From assembly GCA_001798265.1 (NCBI GenBank), contig MGRR01000127.1:1453-25384 (forward strand): a stretch of DNA of 23,932 nt, read 5' to 3'. This document shows positions 7,512 through 14,950 of this stretch, one piece after another. Both the position numbers and the translations under genes were made by a program. The notes under the pieces were generated by a model. The model did not search any database, was not told the origin of the DNA, and worked only from the letters and a program-made list of their open reading frames with translations. How positions within the stretch are numbered: the first letter of the stretch is position 1; each line of letters opens with the position of its first letter. Source of the stretch: Deltaproteobacteria bacterium RIFCSPHIGHO2_12_FULL_43_9 (lineage in GTDB: Bacteria; Bdellovibrionota; O2-12-FULL-43-9).

Positions 7512-8581
7512 ACCTTTACACTAAACCTCTCTTTTGCTTTTAAATCCAGGACAAATGCTGCGGATAGATTGTTTAATTTTTCAAGGTCTTTAAGATTTAT
7601 CATCTCAACCGGTGTGTGCATGTATCTGTTTGGGAGCCCGAGTGTAACAGTCGGGACCCCCTTGTGAACCGTGAAGACCACATCGGCGTCCGTATATGTT
7701 CTTGAGCCATTTGCCTCTCTCTGAACCTCTATCCTCTTTTTCTTTGCCACACCCTCCAGTCTGCTGAGAATCGCTGGGTGGTTGACTGAACCAAATGTCA
7801 GTACCGGGCCCTTTCCAAGCTTTACATCCCCGAACTCTTTTGGATCGATGCCGGGTGAATCGGTTGAATGGGTGACATCAACGACGATGGCTAAATCTGG
7901 ATTTATATTTTGCGCGGCCATTCTTGCGCCCCCTTGGGTGATCTCCTCCTGTACCGCGCTGACCGCGACAATGCATGCCCTTAGTTTTTTCTTCTCCTTT
8001 GCACAGAGTCGTAACGTCTCTGCCGCGGTAAATGTTCCGATCTTGTTGTCAAAGGCCCTTCCTACGGCAACCTCTCCCTTAAGCATCTCGAAGTCATCGA
8101 TGTATGTGATTGGGTCGCCGATTTTGACCAATTTCTCTGCCTCTTTTTTGGAGGAGACGCCGATGTCTATGTATTGCTCGTGAAGCTTGGGTTGCTTAGG
8201 TGGGGTGTCAGCCTTGTACCAGATGTGAATTGCCGTTGCCCCAAGAACACCTTTTAGCGGGCCGTTTTTTGAATGGATTATCACACGCTTTGCCCTTGAG
8301 ACCGTGAAATCGAGGCCTCCGATTGCCTTCGGGTATATAAATCCTTTGTCATCGATGTAATTAACCATCATGCCGATTTCGTCGCTATGACCTGCAATAA
8401 AAATCTTAGGGTCTCCATCCGGATTTAAAACAGCGAACGCGTTTCCATATGAATCTATAAACGTTTTGTCCGCAAATGGCTTAACGTAGTCGAGCCACAC
8501 CTTGGTTCCCTTTGTCTCAAAACCGGAAGGTGAGGGTGTTGTAATTAATCTTTTAAGAAAATCGAGTGATTCTTTTCTCAT
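7508..8581 (-). CDS. M42-family metallo-aminopeptidase
   Basis: A 357-residue cytosolic di-metal aminopeptidase of the M42 (glutamyl aminopeptidase/endoglucanase-like, TET-type) family. Motifs in order: AGHSDEIG with His65/Asp67, FDNKIG with bridging Asp178, AVQEEITQGGA with general base Glu212 and ligand Glu213, VDVTHSTD with Asp235, and RYMHTPVE with His322. The set is complete. Such enzymes usually form dodecamers and trim peptides. AAGGAG precedes the ATG at 8581. It is the last gene of what was probably a GH3-queF-M42 unit, 12 nt downstream of queF. Confidence 0.95.
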   Translation of the reverse strand: MRKESLDFLKRLITTPSPSGFETKGTKVWLDYVKPFADKTFIDSYGNAFAVLNPDGDPKIFIAGHSDEIGMMVNYIDDKGFIYPKAIGGLDFTVSRAKRVIIHSKNGPLKGVLGATAIHIWYKADTPPKQPKLHEQYIDIGVSSKKEAEKLVKIGDPITYIDDFEMLKGEVAVGRAFDNKIGTFTAAETLRLCAKEKKKLRACIVAVSAVQEEITQGGARMAAQNINPDLAIVVDVTHSTDSPGIDPKEFGDVKLGKGPVLTFGSVNHPAILSRLEGVAKKKRIEVQREANGSRTYTDADVVFTVHKGVPTVTLGLPNRYMHTPVEMINLKDLEKLNNLSAAFVLDLKAKERFSVKV

Positions 8582-8593
8582 GTTTGTGACTCC

Positions 8594-8971
8594 TTAGGAA
8601 AAAATTGGTTTTTTATGACTGGCCCTGACGATGGTTTTGATATTTCCGCGGACACTGAAATCCCCAACAACCTCTATTTCTATTGGGTCAAGAAGGTTTA
8701 TTAAATCGTCCAAGATAATATTTACTACATCCTCGTGAAAAATCTTCTGGTTCCTGAACTTGTTTATATAAAGTTTAAGTGACTTCAGCTCTAGGCATTT
8801 CTGATCCGGGATGTATTTAATATTTATGGTTGCGAAGTCCGGGAAACCAGATCTGGGACATAAGCAGGTGAATTCAGGGCAGGAAAACTCCACCCAATAT
8901 CTTCTAATCTTCGTTCGATTCTCAAACGATTCTAGTTCACTGTTTTTTATTAACTCTTCCCCGTAAAGCAT
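8594..8971 (-). CDS. queF: NADPH-dependent 7-cyano-7-deazaguanine reductase (preQ0 to preQ1)
   Basis: A 125-residue short (type I, unimodular) QueF in the queuosine tRNA-modification pathway, reducing the nitrile of preQ0 to the amine of preQ1. The catalytic Cys38 is in LCPRSGFPDFA, with Asp45 as the likely acid. The NADPH/substrate motif ELKSLKLY holds Glu61, and FHE (79-81) is the conserved His-Glu pair. No Shine-Dalgarno is seen. The first 53 codons and the upstream sequence are duplicated exactly at 10969-11172. The gene now sits downstream of an insertion that cut it off from the GH3 gene 27 nt upstream of it in the ancestral arrangement. Confidence 0.95.
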   Translation of the reverse strand: MLYGEELIKNSELESFENRTKIRRYWVEFSCPEFTCLCPRSGFPDFATINIKYIPDQKCLELKSLKLYINKFRNQKIFHEDVVNIILDDLINLLDPIEIEVVGDFSVRGNIKTIVRASHKKPIFS

Positions 8972-9015
8972 CTATGAATATTTAGCAGATTAAATGGTTG
9001 TTAGGCAACTTCATC
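8812..9015. repeat. 204-bp direct repeat, copy A
   Basis: Identical by eye to 10969-11172. It covers queF codons 1-53, the upstream spacer and the last codons and stop of a GH3 gene (DEVA-stop on the minus strand). The two copies flank a 1953-bp insertion. Confidence 0.95.
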
Positions 9016-9155
9016 CAGAGATAGAGGCAATTAATGAATTTATGAGAACAGAAAATAGAAGTTTAGAAACTGTTATTCTTGTCTTGTATGATTCCAGTAC
9101 TTTTGGAGTTTTTCAAAGAATTTTTCAGGAGACCTTTCAAGATGACGCTCATTAG
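8994..9155 (+). CDS. Possible 53-residue ORF spanning the repeat junction
   Basis: ATG at 8994 opens a 53-codon frame that begins inside the 204-bp repeat (antisense to the GH3 tail) and continues into the inserted block as PEIEAINEFMRTENRSLE and onward, ending ...QDDAH. The inserted part has protein-like composition and may be the 3' remnant of a gene cut at the junction. No Shine-Dalgarno and no recognised family, so this may be chance. Confidence 0.2.
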   Translation: MVVRQLHPEIEAINEFMRTENRSLETVILVLYDSSTFGVFQRIFQETFQDDAH

Positions 9156-9238
9156 AAAATCGGAGTCGAAGAATAAAAGAATAAGATGATGGATATGGGA
9201 GTCAAATCTTGAACTCTACAAACAATATATAGTTTCTT

Positions 9239-9640
9239 TTAAGATATTGTGGGATAAGGGGATGTATTTTTTCTAAAAAAATCTGCGATTTCTTCCTTGG
9301 TTTTCAGACTCTGAGCTGCATCCAAAACTAGTTTTTCAAATTCATCTTCATCTGCGGTTACCTTGAGGCCATTTACCTGAAGAAATACAGAGGCAGTAAG
9401 AGCAGCGATACGCTTGTTCCCATCGTGGAAGGCGTGGTTTTTTACTAAGTGGGAAAGATAGGTAGCAGCCATTTCGTACAAGTCTTTATGAAAACACTCT
9501 TCGCCGAAACCTGATTCAGGTTGTGCAAGGGCAGAGAGAAGAAGCCCGTCGTCTTTAACGCCATGAGAACCACCGAATTTATCAATCTGAAGTTTATGTA
9601 GTGCTATGACTTGATCAATGGTGAGAAATTTAGGTTGCAT
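9239..9640 (-). CDS. Doc-type Fic-domain toxin
   Basis: A 133-residue 'death on curing' protein. Doc toxins are small Fic proteins that phosphorylate elongation factor Tu and stop translation. The Fic core is HAFHDGNKRIA with His69, Asp73, Gly74, Asn75, Lys76 and Arg77; the usual HPF reads HAF. The N-terminal MQPKFLTIDQVIALH and GGSHGVKDDGLLLSALAQP segments are typical of Doc. It starts one base after the antitoxin stop region (gap 9641), so the pair is co-transcribed. The partner is AbrB-like rather than the classical Phd. The pair lies inside the insertion between the 204-bp repeats. Confidence 0.93.
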   Translation of the reverse strand: MQPKFLTIDQVIALHKLQIDKFGGSHGVKDDGLLLSALAQPESGFGEECFHKDLYEMAATYLSHLVKNHAFHDGNKRIAALTASVFLQVNGLKVTADEDEFEKLVLDAAQSLKTKEEIADFFRKNTSPYPTIS

Positions 9641-9641
9641 A

Positions 9642-9878
9642 TTATTTAGCTAAATTCTTCATCATTTTTCCATAACGTTTATTAACATCTCCAGCAGCTT
9701 TTGTGACCTCTTCATCACTGGCCCTGGGTGCTTTCTCTCTGAGAAAGCGGATGTTTAAACCATCTTCTTTTGGAATGACTTCGATTTGCGTATTGCGATC
9801 AAGTTTATAGAGTTCAGCAATAGGTTTGTCTATGATAAAGCCTAAGCTTCCGCCAATTGCAGTTAAATTTTTTTTCAC
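9642..9878 (-). CDS. AbrB/MazE-type antitoxin of the Doc toxin
   Basis: A 78-residue protein with a SpoVT-AbrB swapped-hairpin DNA-binding region: KKNLTAIGGSLGFIIDKPIA, then LDRNTQIEVIPKEDGLNIRF. The charged C-terminal tail (about residues 47-78) would bind the toxin. I chose GTG at 9878 because a GAGGTG Shine-Dalgarno lies 6 nt upstream. An ATG at 9908 would add ten residues ahead of the domain and has no ribosome binding site. It is directly followed by the Doc gene and probably autorepresses the operon. Confidence 0.85.
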   Translation of the reverse strand: MKKNLTAIGGSLGFIIDKPIAELYKLDRNTQIEVIPKEDGLNIRFLREKAPRASDEEVTKAAGDVNKRYGKMMKNLAK

Positions 9879-9908
9879 AACCGTCACCTCTATAAAAATT
9901 ATACCCAA

Positions 9909-10347
9909 ATATAATGATGGTTACAATGGTTATTATATAATAAAAATAATATCAGTAATATCGATTAGTTGGGAACTCATTACGCTATGAAATTAACCAT
10001 TTTAACCGTTTATTGAATGCGACTGGCTTATTATGCATTTCTACTCTCCATGCTAACGTTATCAATAACAATGGCGCCAACCCGAATCCTGCATAAATTC
10101 TGAAACCAGTTAAAATCATTCAGCTATTAAAATTTAAAAAGTGAATCGCAAATTCTAACTCGTCATCCCGGCGAAAGCCGGGATCAGCACAGCTTATATG
10201 GATTCCGGCTTTCGCCGGAATGACATCAAAATGCAGGATTCGGGGCCAATCCTACCATGAATTTGTGTCCGGTTTGCCTAGTTGGTATACCATACTCACT
10301 CAATTTCATCTTTGAAATAGAATCCACAAATAAAAACTGGAGTGCAT
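9909..10347. other. Intergenic stretch with inverted-repeat element
   Basis: This AT-rich region between divergent genes holds an inverted repeat: cccgaatcctgcat (10081-10094) and its exact reverse complement (10231-10244). The arms enclose about 136 bp with the palindromic repeats at 10161-10224. No gene seen. The promoters of the antitoxin and Nudix genes must lie here but are not obvious. Confidence 0.6.
10161..10224. repeat. Palindromic repeat pair
   Basis: ATCCCGGC-gaaa-GCCGGGAT (about 10165-10184) and ATTCCGGC-tttc-GCCGGAAT (about 10202-10221) are inverted-facing hairpins with terminal gtcat/atgac. They are the same family as the other clusters but with GGC stems. Confidence 0.9.
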
Positions 10348-10926
10348 ATGAGGTTGTTTTTTTCTACCTTCATTTCTTTTGTACTTTTTTCTTTTCAAGC
10401 CAACGCTACAGCACCAATAAATGCTTGTCGTGTTAATACAGAGACCATTCAAAAATATGGAACATTAATAAGCAACGCTGGATGCGTCATCTCAAAAAAT
10501 GAAAATGGTAAGATTAGCTTTCTGATGGTTTTAAATGACAATGGACCAAATGATAATGGTTGGGCATTCCCGGGTGGAAAACCGAGTACTAACGCAAATG
10601 ACCTTAAGGAGAAGGGCTCTCTTCTACAGCCCTCCAGCCTTCAGTATGAAGAACCTGCAGTATGTACAGCATCCAGAGAGGCGAGAGAAGAGACTGGAAG
10701 TGAGGTAATTGTTGGAGATTTGGTCGATAAGCAGGATAAATTTATCGCATTTAATTGCTACTTGTTACAACCTGACAAAGTCTCAAATAAGGGTAATCCA
10801 GAAGAGATTAAAGAAATTAAATGGATTAGCTTTGATGAAATAAAATGGAATAAAGTAAAATTACGTTTTCAAAGTAATTTAAGTATCGCCACTGCAGCTA
10901 CCAAGCAAATTCAGAACAAAAAATAA
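10348..10926 (+). CDS. Exported Nudix hydrolase
   Basis: A 192-residue Nudix-fold protein with an N-terminal signal peptide (hydrophobic FFSTFISFVLFSF, probable cleavage after ANA near residue 21), so it should act in the periplasm or outside the cell. The Nudix box is split: GWAFPGGKPS supplies the Gly, then about 25 extra residues precede ASREAREETGSEV (RExxEE). The metal-binding RE..EE is intact. PEEIKEIKWISFDEI is a typical Nudix tail. The ATG at 10348 has GGAG 5 nt upstream; a GTG two codons earlier overlaps that site. The substrate would be a nucleoside diphosphate derivative, identity unknown. It lies inside the 204-bp-repeat-bounded insertion beside a toxin-antitoxin pair. Confidence 0.88.
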   Translation: MRLFFSTFISFVLFSFQANATAPINACRVNTETIQKYGTLISNAGCVISKNENGKISFLMVLNDNGPNDNGWAFPGGKPSTNANDLKEKGSLLQPSSLQYEEPAVCTASREAREETGSEVIVGDLVDKQDKFIAFNCYLLQPDKVSNKGNPEEIKEIKWISFDEIKWNKVKLRFQSNLSIATAATKQIQNKK

Positions 10927-10968
10927 TTCAAAACAATTCTTAATCGTTTAAAACTGGACTTTTCAGCC

Positions 10969-11128
10969 TGTATTTAATATTTATGGTTGCGAAGTCCGGG
11001 AAACCAGATCTGGGACATAAGCAGGTGAATTCAGGGCAGGAAAACTCCACCCAATATCTTCTAATCTTCGTTCGATTCTCAAACGATTCTAGTTCACTGT
11101 TTTTTATTAACTCTTCCCCGTAAAGCAT
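10969..11128 (-). pseudogene. queF: Truncated queF duplicate (codons 1-53)
   Basis: Identical to the first 53 codons of the intact queF, including Cys38 and Asp45, then runs into unrelated sequence and stops after nine more codons (stop at 10940). It lacks Glu61 and the His-Glu pair, so it should be inactive. It lies where queF should sit relative to the GH3 gene and is a by-product of the insertion event. Confidence 0.93.
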
Positions 11129-11172
11129 CTATGAATATTTAGCAGATTAAATGGTTGTTAGGCAACTTCATC
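10969..11172. repeat. 204-bp direct repeat, copy B
   Basis: Exact match to 8812-9015, offset 2157 bp. It ends inside the last codons of the GH3 gene. Confidence 0.95.
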
Positions 11173-12852
11173 AAGGGTATCCATGATTATGAATTGTTGA
11201 TGGTGATATGGGTCTTCGACCAGGTATCTGTGTTTAAACTGCTCTACCAGTCTTATTCCGGAGGTCTTAATCCTTTCTCTCTTTATATTCTCAAAGGTGT
11301 GTTCAGGCACAATCCTTAGCTCCATTGGCCCGATCTTGCCGGCAGATCTTAATTTTCCATAATCGGGGTTAATCTTTTGAAGTCCCTTATCAGCAGTATT
11401 CAAAAAATCCCTCCATTCGGGGGGCCCGATTCCATCCTGGTGTTCGAATATCCCCGCCAGCGCGCTTTTCCCGAATTTGTTTGTAGTGGGGTGGAATTGA
11501 AAATACTGAACATACCGGTGGTATTTTCTTATTGCCAGCCGTACCGCCTCTACAAGCTGATACTCGTAAATATTCGCGCCCTGCAGGTTGAGGTTTTGTG
11601 ATATTTTGTTTAAAAACCTGACCATCGGGGCTTTTTCATAATGCCCAACGCATTCGATCAGGTCCTCCAGATTATATCTATAGAAGCCGCTCGCAGTTGT
11701 AATGATCAGACCATACCTCTCTCCAGTCTCGAGTTCATGCGCAAGTTTGGTTTCTGGGTTGGGAAGATCTTTTTGAGCTTCAGGTATGAATTCATAAAAG
11801 TTGTTTGTGATTGCCAGGCATCCCCAGCTCCCTTCAGCATCCAATGTTATCGAGTATCTTCCCTCGGATGAGTGGAGTCCGAGGGCCCAGATTGGCAGAT
11901 CTCCAAAGTAGTTTGGAAAGAGTTCGAGCGGGAGGTTCAAGGTTCCAACCTTCCATGTCGCTATAACGCAGAGCTTAGGCCATATATCTACTGGCCTGAG
12001 TGTTCCTGTCTCTTTCATGATTCTTTCAAGCTGCGCGGCTCTTTTTGGGCTTTGTAATTTTTTTGCCTTTTTTCTCAGGGCCGTTTTTATCTTTTCAGGA
12101 ATATTCAACCCTTCGTCGATTACCCCGGTACGGATCTCTTCTATAAATTGTTCCTTCTTGGCGTTCAGAATCCTTCCCATGTAGAGCATTATTATTGGAT
12201 TTGATCCTATAATGAACGAGACATCCTCCTGAATGGCAAACCGTACCAGTGCGTAATATTTTTCATCTATTGTTTGAATCTGGTAAGCCTCCCAGGGTGC
12301 AGCGTAGGTGCTCGCGAGCAGCTTCGACTGTTTTTCCGCTATTAAACCGCTGTCCGATCCGCATGGCACCCCTAGATCCGTAAAAAATTCGGATACGGGT
12401 GAGTAGAATGGAAATATCTTTCCACGAAGAATCCCTGGGTTGTGCTTAAAGAGATAGCCGTAATAATACCCCCATATCTGTTTGTGATGTTTATAAAAGG
12501 TTTTGGTGACCGGGATATATTTGGGAGTCGCGGTTGTGCCGCTAGAGAGGTGAAAAGCTATTACCTTCTCCTTGGCGCTGAAGAGCGCCTGAGTTTCTCC
12601 TTCACGCACCGCCTCTATATATGGTTCAAATTCAGAATAGGTTCTGATAGGGACAAGCCTTTTAAAATCCTCTCTGGTTTTTATCTCTGAAAATTTATGT
12701 TCTCTTCCGAAATGTGAATTCGCGTTTGTTTTTATAAATTTCATTAACAATTTAAATTGCACTTCATTACATGTGGAACAGAGTCTGCGGTACTTAGCGA
12801 CCACCAACGGGGCGAGGATCCAGCCTGCTAGCGTTATCACTAAGCGGATCAT
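11158..12852 (-). CDS. GH3-family acyl-adenylate/amido synthetase-like protein
   Basis: A 564-residue member of the GH3 family, known in plants for ATP-dependent conjugation of acyl acids to amino acids; bacterial members are mostly uncharacterised. The ATP-binding motif FHLSSGTTATPKYIPVT is at about residues 100-116. A second nucleotide-binding region is TTASGFYRYNLEDLIECVG, the counterpart of YRxGD. The C-terminal domain ends VEQFKHRYLVEDPYHHQQF. The N-terminal LVITLAGWILAPLVVA is hydrophobic and could be a membrane anchor. GGAG lies 8 nt before the ATG. Length is normal. It was probably first in a GH3-queF-M42 unit before the insertion downstream. Family confident, substrates unknown. Confidence 0.9.
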   Translation of the reverse strand: MIRLVITLAGWILAPLVVAKYRRLCSTCNEVQFKLLMKFIKTNANSHFGREHKFSEIKTREDFKRLVPIRTYSEFEPYIEAVREGETQALFSAKEKVIAFHLSSGTTATPKYIPVTKTFYKHHKQIWGYYYGYLFKHNPGILRGKIFPFYSPVSEFFTDLGVPCGSDSGLIAEKQSKLLASTYAAPWEAYQIQTIDEKYYALVRFAIQEDVSFIIGSNPIIMLYMGRILNAKKEQFIEEIRTGVIDEGLNIPEKIKTALRKKAKKLQSPKRAAQLERIMKETGTLRPVDIWPKLCVIATWKVGTLNLPLELFPNYFGDLPIWALGLHSSEGRYSITLDAEGSWGCLAITNNFYEFIPEAQKDLPNPETKLAHELETGERYGLIITTASGFYRYNLEDLIECVGHYEKAPMVRFLNKISQNLNLQGANIYEYQLVEAVRLAIRKYHRYVQYFQFHPTTNKFGKSALAGIFEHQDGIGPPEWRDFLNTADKGLQKINPDYGKLRSAGKIGPMELRIVPEHTFENIKRERIKTSGIRLVEQFKHRYLVEDPYHHQQFIIMDTLDEVA

Positions 12853-12978
12853 TGAAGTGGCTCCATGAGAAAGATGCTCATATAAGTATAAAATGGCTAC
12901 GATTATTTTGGAATTAAAACCTTACGGTAAATATCTATTATGATTTTTGAGCTATAAATCGCATTTCTATGCGTGGTT

Positions 12979-12997
12979 GTTAAAGTACTACTTTAAC
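12979..12997. promoter_or_regulatory. Perfect palindrome between divergent genes
   Basis: GTTAAAGTA-C-TACTTTAAC is a perfect 9+1+9 inverted repeat. It lies between the GH3 gene (-) and the GAF-Fis gene (+). Not part of the gtcat repeat family. An operator is possible; no regulator is identified. Confidence 0.45.
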
Positions 12998-13013
12998 GTT
13001 ATTCCGAGCCGAT

Positions 13014-13066
13014 GCGTCATCCCCGTGAAAACGGGGGTCTGGATTCCCGCGTTCGCGGGAATGACC
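13014..13066. repeat. Palindromic repeat pair
   Basis: cgtcatccccgtgaaaacggggg followed by ATTCCCGCG-tt-CGCGGGAAT (13043-13062) and 'gac'. Same modules as 811-900. Confidence 0.9.
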
Positions 13067-13138
13067 CCAACCGGTTTTAACATTTCTTCATAATTTTTAC
13101 TGTTCAGTATCTTAGAAACCAGCCGATATGAGTCAGTG

Positions 13139-13894
13139 ATGGGAACGCCACTTAAAAAACCGGTTGTAGGATATGAGGGACCAAAAAGCCCTGAAGCTTT
13201 AATGATGCAGTTGATTGAATTTCAGGGGGATTTGACGCTTGAGCACAGCACTGTGCCGCTGTATGGGATCATAGTTGATGGTGCCCTCTCCCTCTTTGGA
13301 GCAAAAAGGGTTGGGTTGGCAGTTGTTGATGGGGGGTCTCTAGTGGTTAAGGCCGCCCGCGGTTTTGATCCAAAGCAGATTCAAGTTCCGCCATATGATC
13401 GTTTATGGGGCTTAATGAAGGAGTGTCATCAAGGTGGTAGAGGAAAGCTTTCAACCCCCTCAAGCAGTGTGTCCGGTGTAACGTCACTGCAAAAAGAGGG
13501 TGTGCTGACCGCGCCGTTAAAGCAAAACAACAGATGTTTTGGTGTCCTTCTTATCGAAGGCAACTATGCTCAAAAGGAGTTTGAACTCTTTAATCTCTTT
13601 GCCAATCAGGCATCGATTGCTATTGAGAATGCCAAGTCGTTTGAGCGTCTACAGGGGGGGGCTGCAACATACACTGATGCTCCATCATCTTCCGTGACGC
13701 CAATAAAGGTTCCAACGATATCGGCAACGGATAATCCACCAAGCGGCGTAACCCTGGATCAGGTTGTTGCGAAGTTCGAAGCAGAGGTGATTAACAAGGT
13801 TATTGCCCAGCATCACGGTAATAAAACATTGGCTGCCAAGTCTCTCGGGATTACGAGGGGCACACTCTACAATAAATTGAACGCCGCGAAGTAA
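13139..13894 (+). CDS. GAF-domain protein with C-terminal Fis-type HTH
   Basis: A 251-residue likely transcription regulator. Residues about 30-150 form a GAF-like sensor (VDGALSLFGAKRVGLAVVDG, APLKQNNRCFGVLLIEG, FANQASIAIENAKSFERL). A Ser/Pro-rich linker follows. The end is a Fis-type helix-turn-helix, NKTLAAKSLGITRGTLYNKL, as at the tail of NtrC-type activators. The sigma54 AAA+ domain that normally lies between these is missing, so it cannot act as a sigma54 activator by itself. The start is ATG at 13139, or GTG one codon earlier; no Shine-Dalgarno either way. Convergent with the next gene, 6 nt apart. The ligand is unknown. Confidence 0.85.
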   Translation: MGTPLKKPVVGYEGPKSPEALMMQLIEFQGDLTLEHSTVPLYGIIVDGALSLFGAKRVGLAVVDGGSLVVKAARGFDPKQIQVPPYDRLWGLMKECHQGGRGKLSTPSSSVSGVTSLQKEGVLTAPLKQNNRCFGVLLIEGNYAQKEFELFNLFANQASIAIENAKSFERLQGGAATYTDAPSSSVTPIKVPTISATDNPPSGVTLDQVVAKFEAEVINKVIAQHHGNKTLAAKSLGITRGTLYNKLNAAK

Positions 13895-13900
13895 AAATAT

Positions 13901-14545
13901 CTACTTCTTAAAATTAGAACCGCGTAAAAAATTTTCTATGTCTGTGTCCTTTTCAAAAATCCGGGTTTGGTGAATAAAGTAGTTGAGGATCTCTGCCTTA
14001 TTTGTGAATGTGAAGAGTGGAAGGATTACCTCTTTCGGATATTCCGGGCCCAGCATCGCTATTGTCCCACTGTCGAGCCATCTGACCGATGTTATCGTCT
14101 TCCACGCTAGCGTGCGTCTGCCGGTGAGCGAGGAGATTGTGATCTGATCCTGGTCTAGTTCTACCCTCGATTTTAGGGAGTAAATAAACGCTGAAAATAT
14201 AAATGATTGTATTAAAAGTAGAGTCAGGTCCACCAGCGATATTGGGGGTTTTACCAGGAAGAAGATTGCGTAGAGGGTAAAAAGTGAGACGACAAGGCCT
14301 GCCCGAAACCAGATCGATCTAAATCTGTGTTTCTCGTTTTGACGAAGGGCATCAGCAAGAAAAAGGGAGGTAACTATACCAGCTATTCCACCAAGGCTGA
14401 GCAGTATTGAGCTAATCAGGTTTTCTTTCTGAAGGAGCTCTCCACGGATATGGATTACAAATGTGATAACAGATCCAACTATCAGGAGGGTAAACACCCA
14501 GAGTGTTCTGACCCTTGCTCTCAAAGGAGGATTTATTGAGCTCAT
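13901..14545 (-). CDS. Membrane protein with C-terminal PH-like domain
   Basis: A 214-residue integral membrane protein. Four hydrophobic segments are visible: TLWVFTLLIVGSVITFVIHI, SILLSLGGIAGIVTSLFLA, GLVVSLFTLYAIFFLV and LTLLLIQSFIFSAFIY. A cytoplasmic tail then reads VELDQDQITISSLTGRRTLA and WKTITSVRW, the bacterial PH-domain pattern. I use ATG 14545. An extension to TTG 14584 is open but has no ribosome binding site and adds no recognisable segment. Function unknown; divergent from the HU gene. Confidence 0.7.
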   Translation of the reverse strand: MSSINPPLRARVRTLWVFTLLIVGSVITFVIHIRGELLQKENLISSILLSLGGIAGIVTSLFLADALRQNEKHRFRSIWFRAGLVVSLFTLYAIFFLVKPPISLVDLTLLLIQSFIFSAFIYSLKSRVELDQDQITISSLTGRRTLAWKTITSVRWLDSGTIAMLGPEYPKEVILPLFTFTNKAEILNYFIHQTRIFEKDTDIENFLRGSNFKK

Positions 14546-14656
14546 GATTTTCGGGAGGCTAGCAACTAAAGCCCTACAAGACAATGAAATTAGAGAGGAA
14601 GTTGCTTGACCTGCATGTGTGAATTCCCTAACATTGTTAGGAGAAAGGGCAAGCCT

Positions 14657-14935
14657 ATGAATAAATCACAGCTGATAGAGCGGGTTGCAGAAAAAGGAAA
14701 TATCTCTCATAAGAAGGCTGAAGATCTGGTTGAGCTTATATTCCAGACTATGATTAACGCTTTGGCTAAGAACGAGAGGATTGAGATTCGTGGTTTTGGC
14801 TCTTTTGTTACAAAATCATACAAACCCTACACAGGCAGGAATCCACGCACGGGTGATAAAATCTCTGTTGCTCCAAAGCGACTCCCATTCTTCAAGGTTG
14901 GTAAAGAGCTCAAAGAGCGTGTTGATGCCTCATAA
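14657..14935 (+). CDS. HU/IHF-family DNA-binding protein
   Basis: A 92-residue histone-like nucleoid protein. The start MNKSQLIERVAEKGNISHKK is the usual HU beginning. IEIRGFGSF is the conserved strand, and the DNA-intercalating arm is GRNPRTGDKISV with its Pro. The start is ATG 14657; an upstream frame to 14606 adds 17 atypical residues and is rejected. AAAGGG lies 7 nt upstream. It binds and bends DNA without strong sequence preference. Followed after 15 nt by the coiled-coil gene, with which it may be co-transcribed. Confidence 0.95.
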   Translation: MNKSQLIERVAEKGNISHKKAEDLVELIFQTMINALAKNERIEIRGFGSFVTKSYKPYTGRNPRTGDKISVAPKRLPFFKVGKELKERVDAS

Positions 14936-14950
14936 AATGGGGGGTAGTTT

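Noticed and set aside
7782..8183. 133-codon plus-strand ORF
   Set aside because: Antisense to the M42 peptidase with all catalytic motifs on the other strand.
14606..14656. Extended HU start with 17 extra residues
   Set aside because: HU proteins begin MNKSQLI; the extension has no ribosome binding site, whereas ATG 14657 does.
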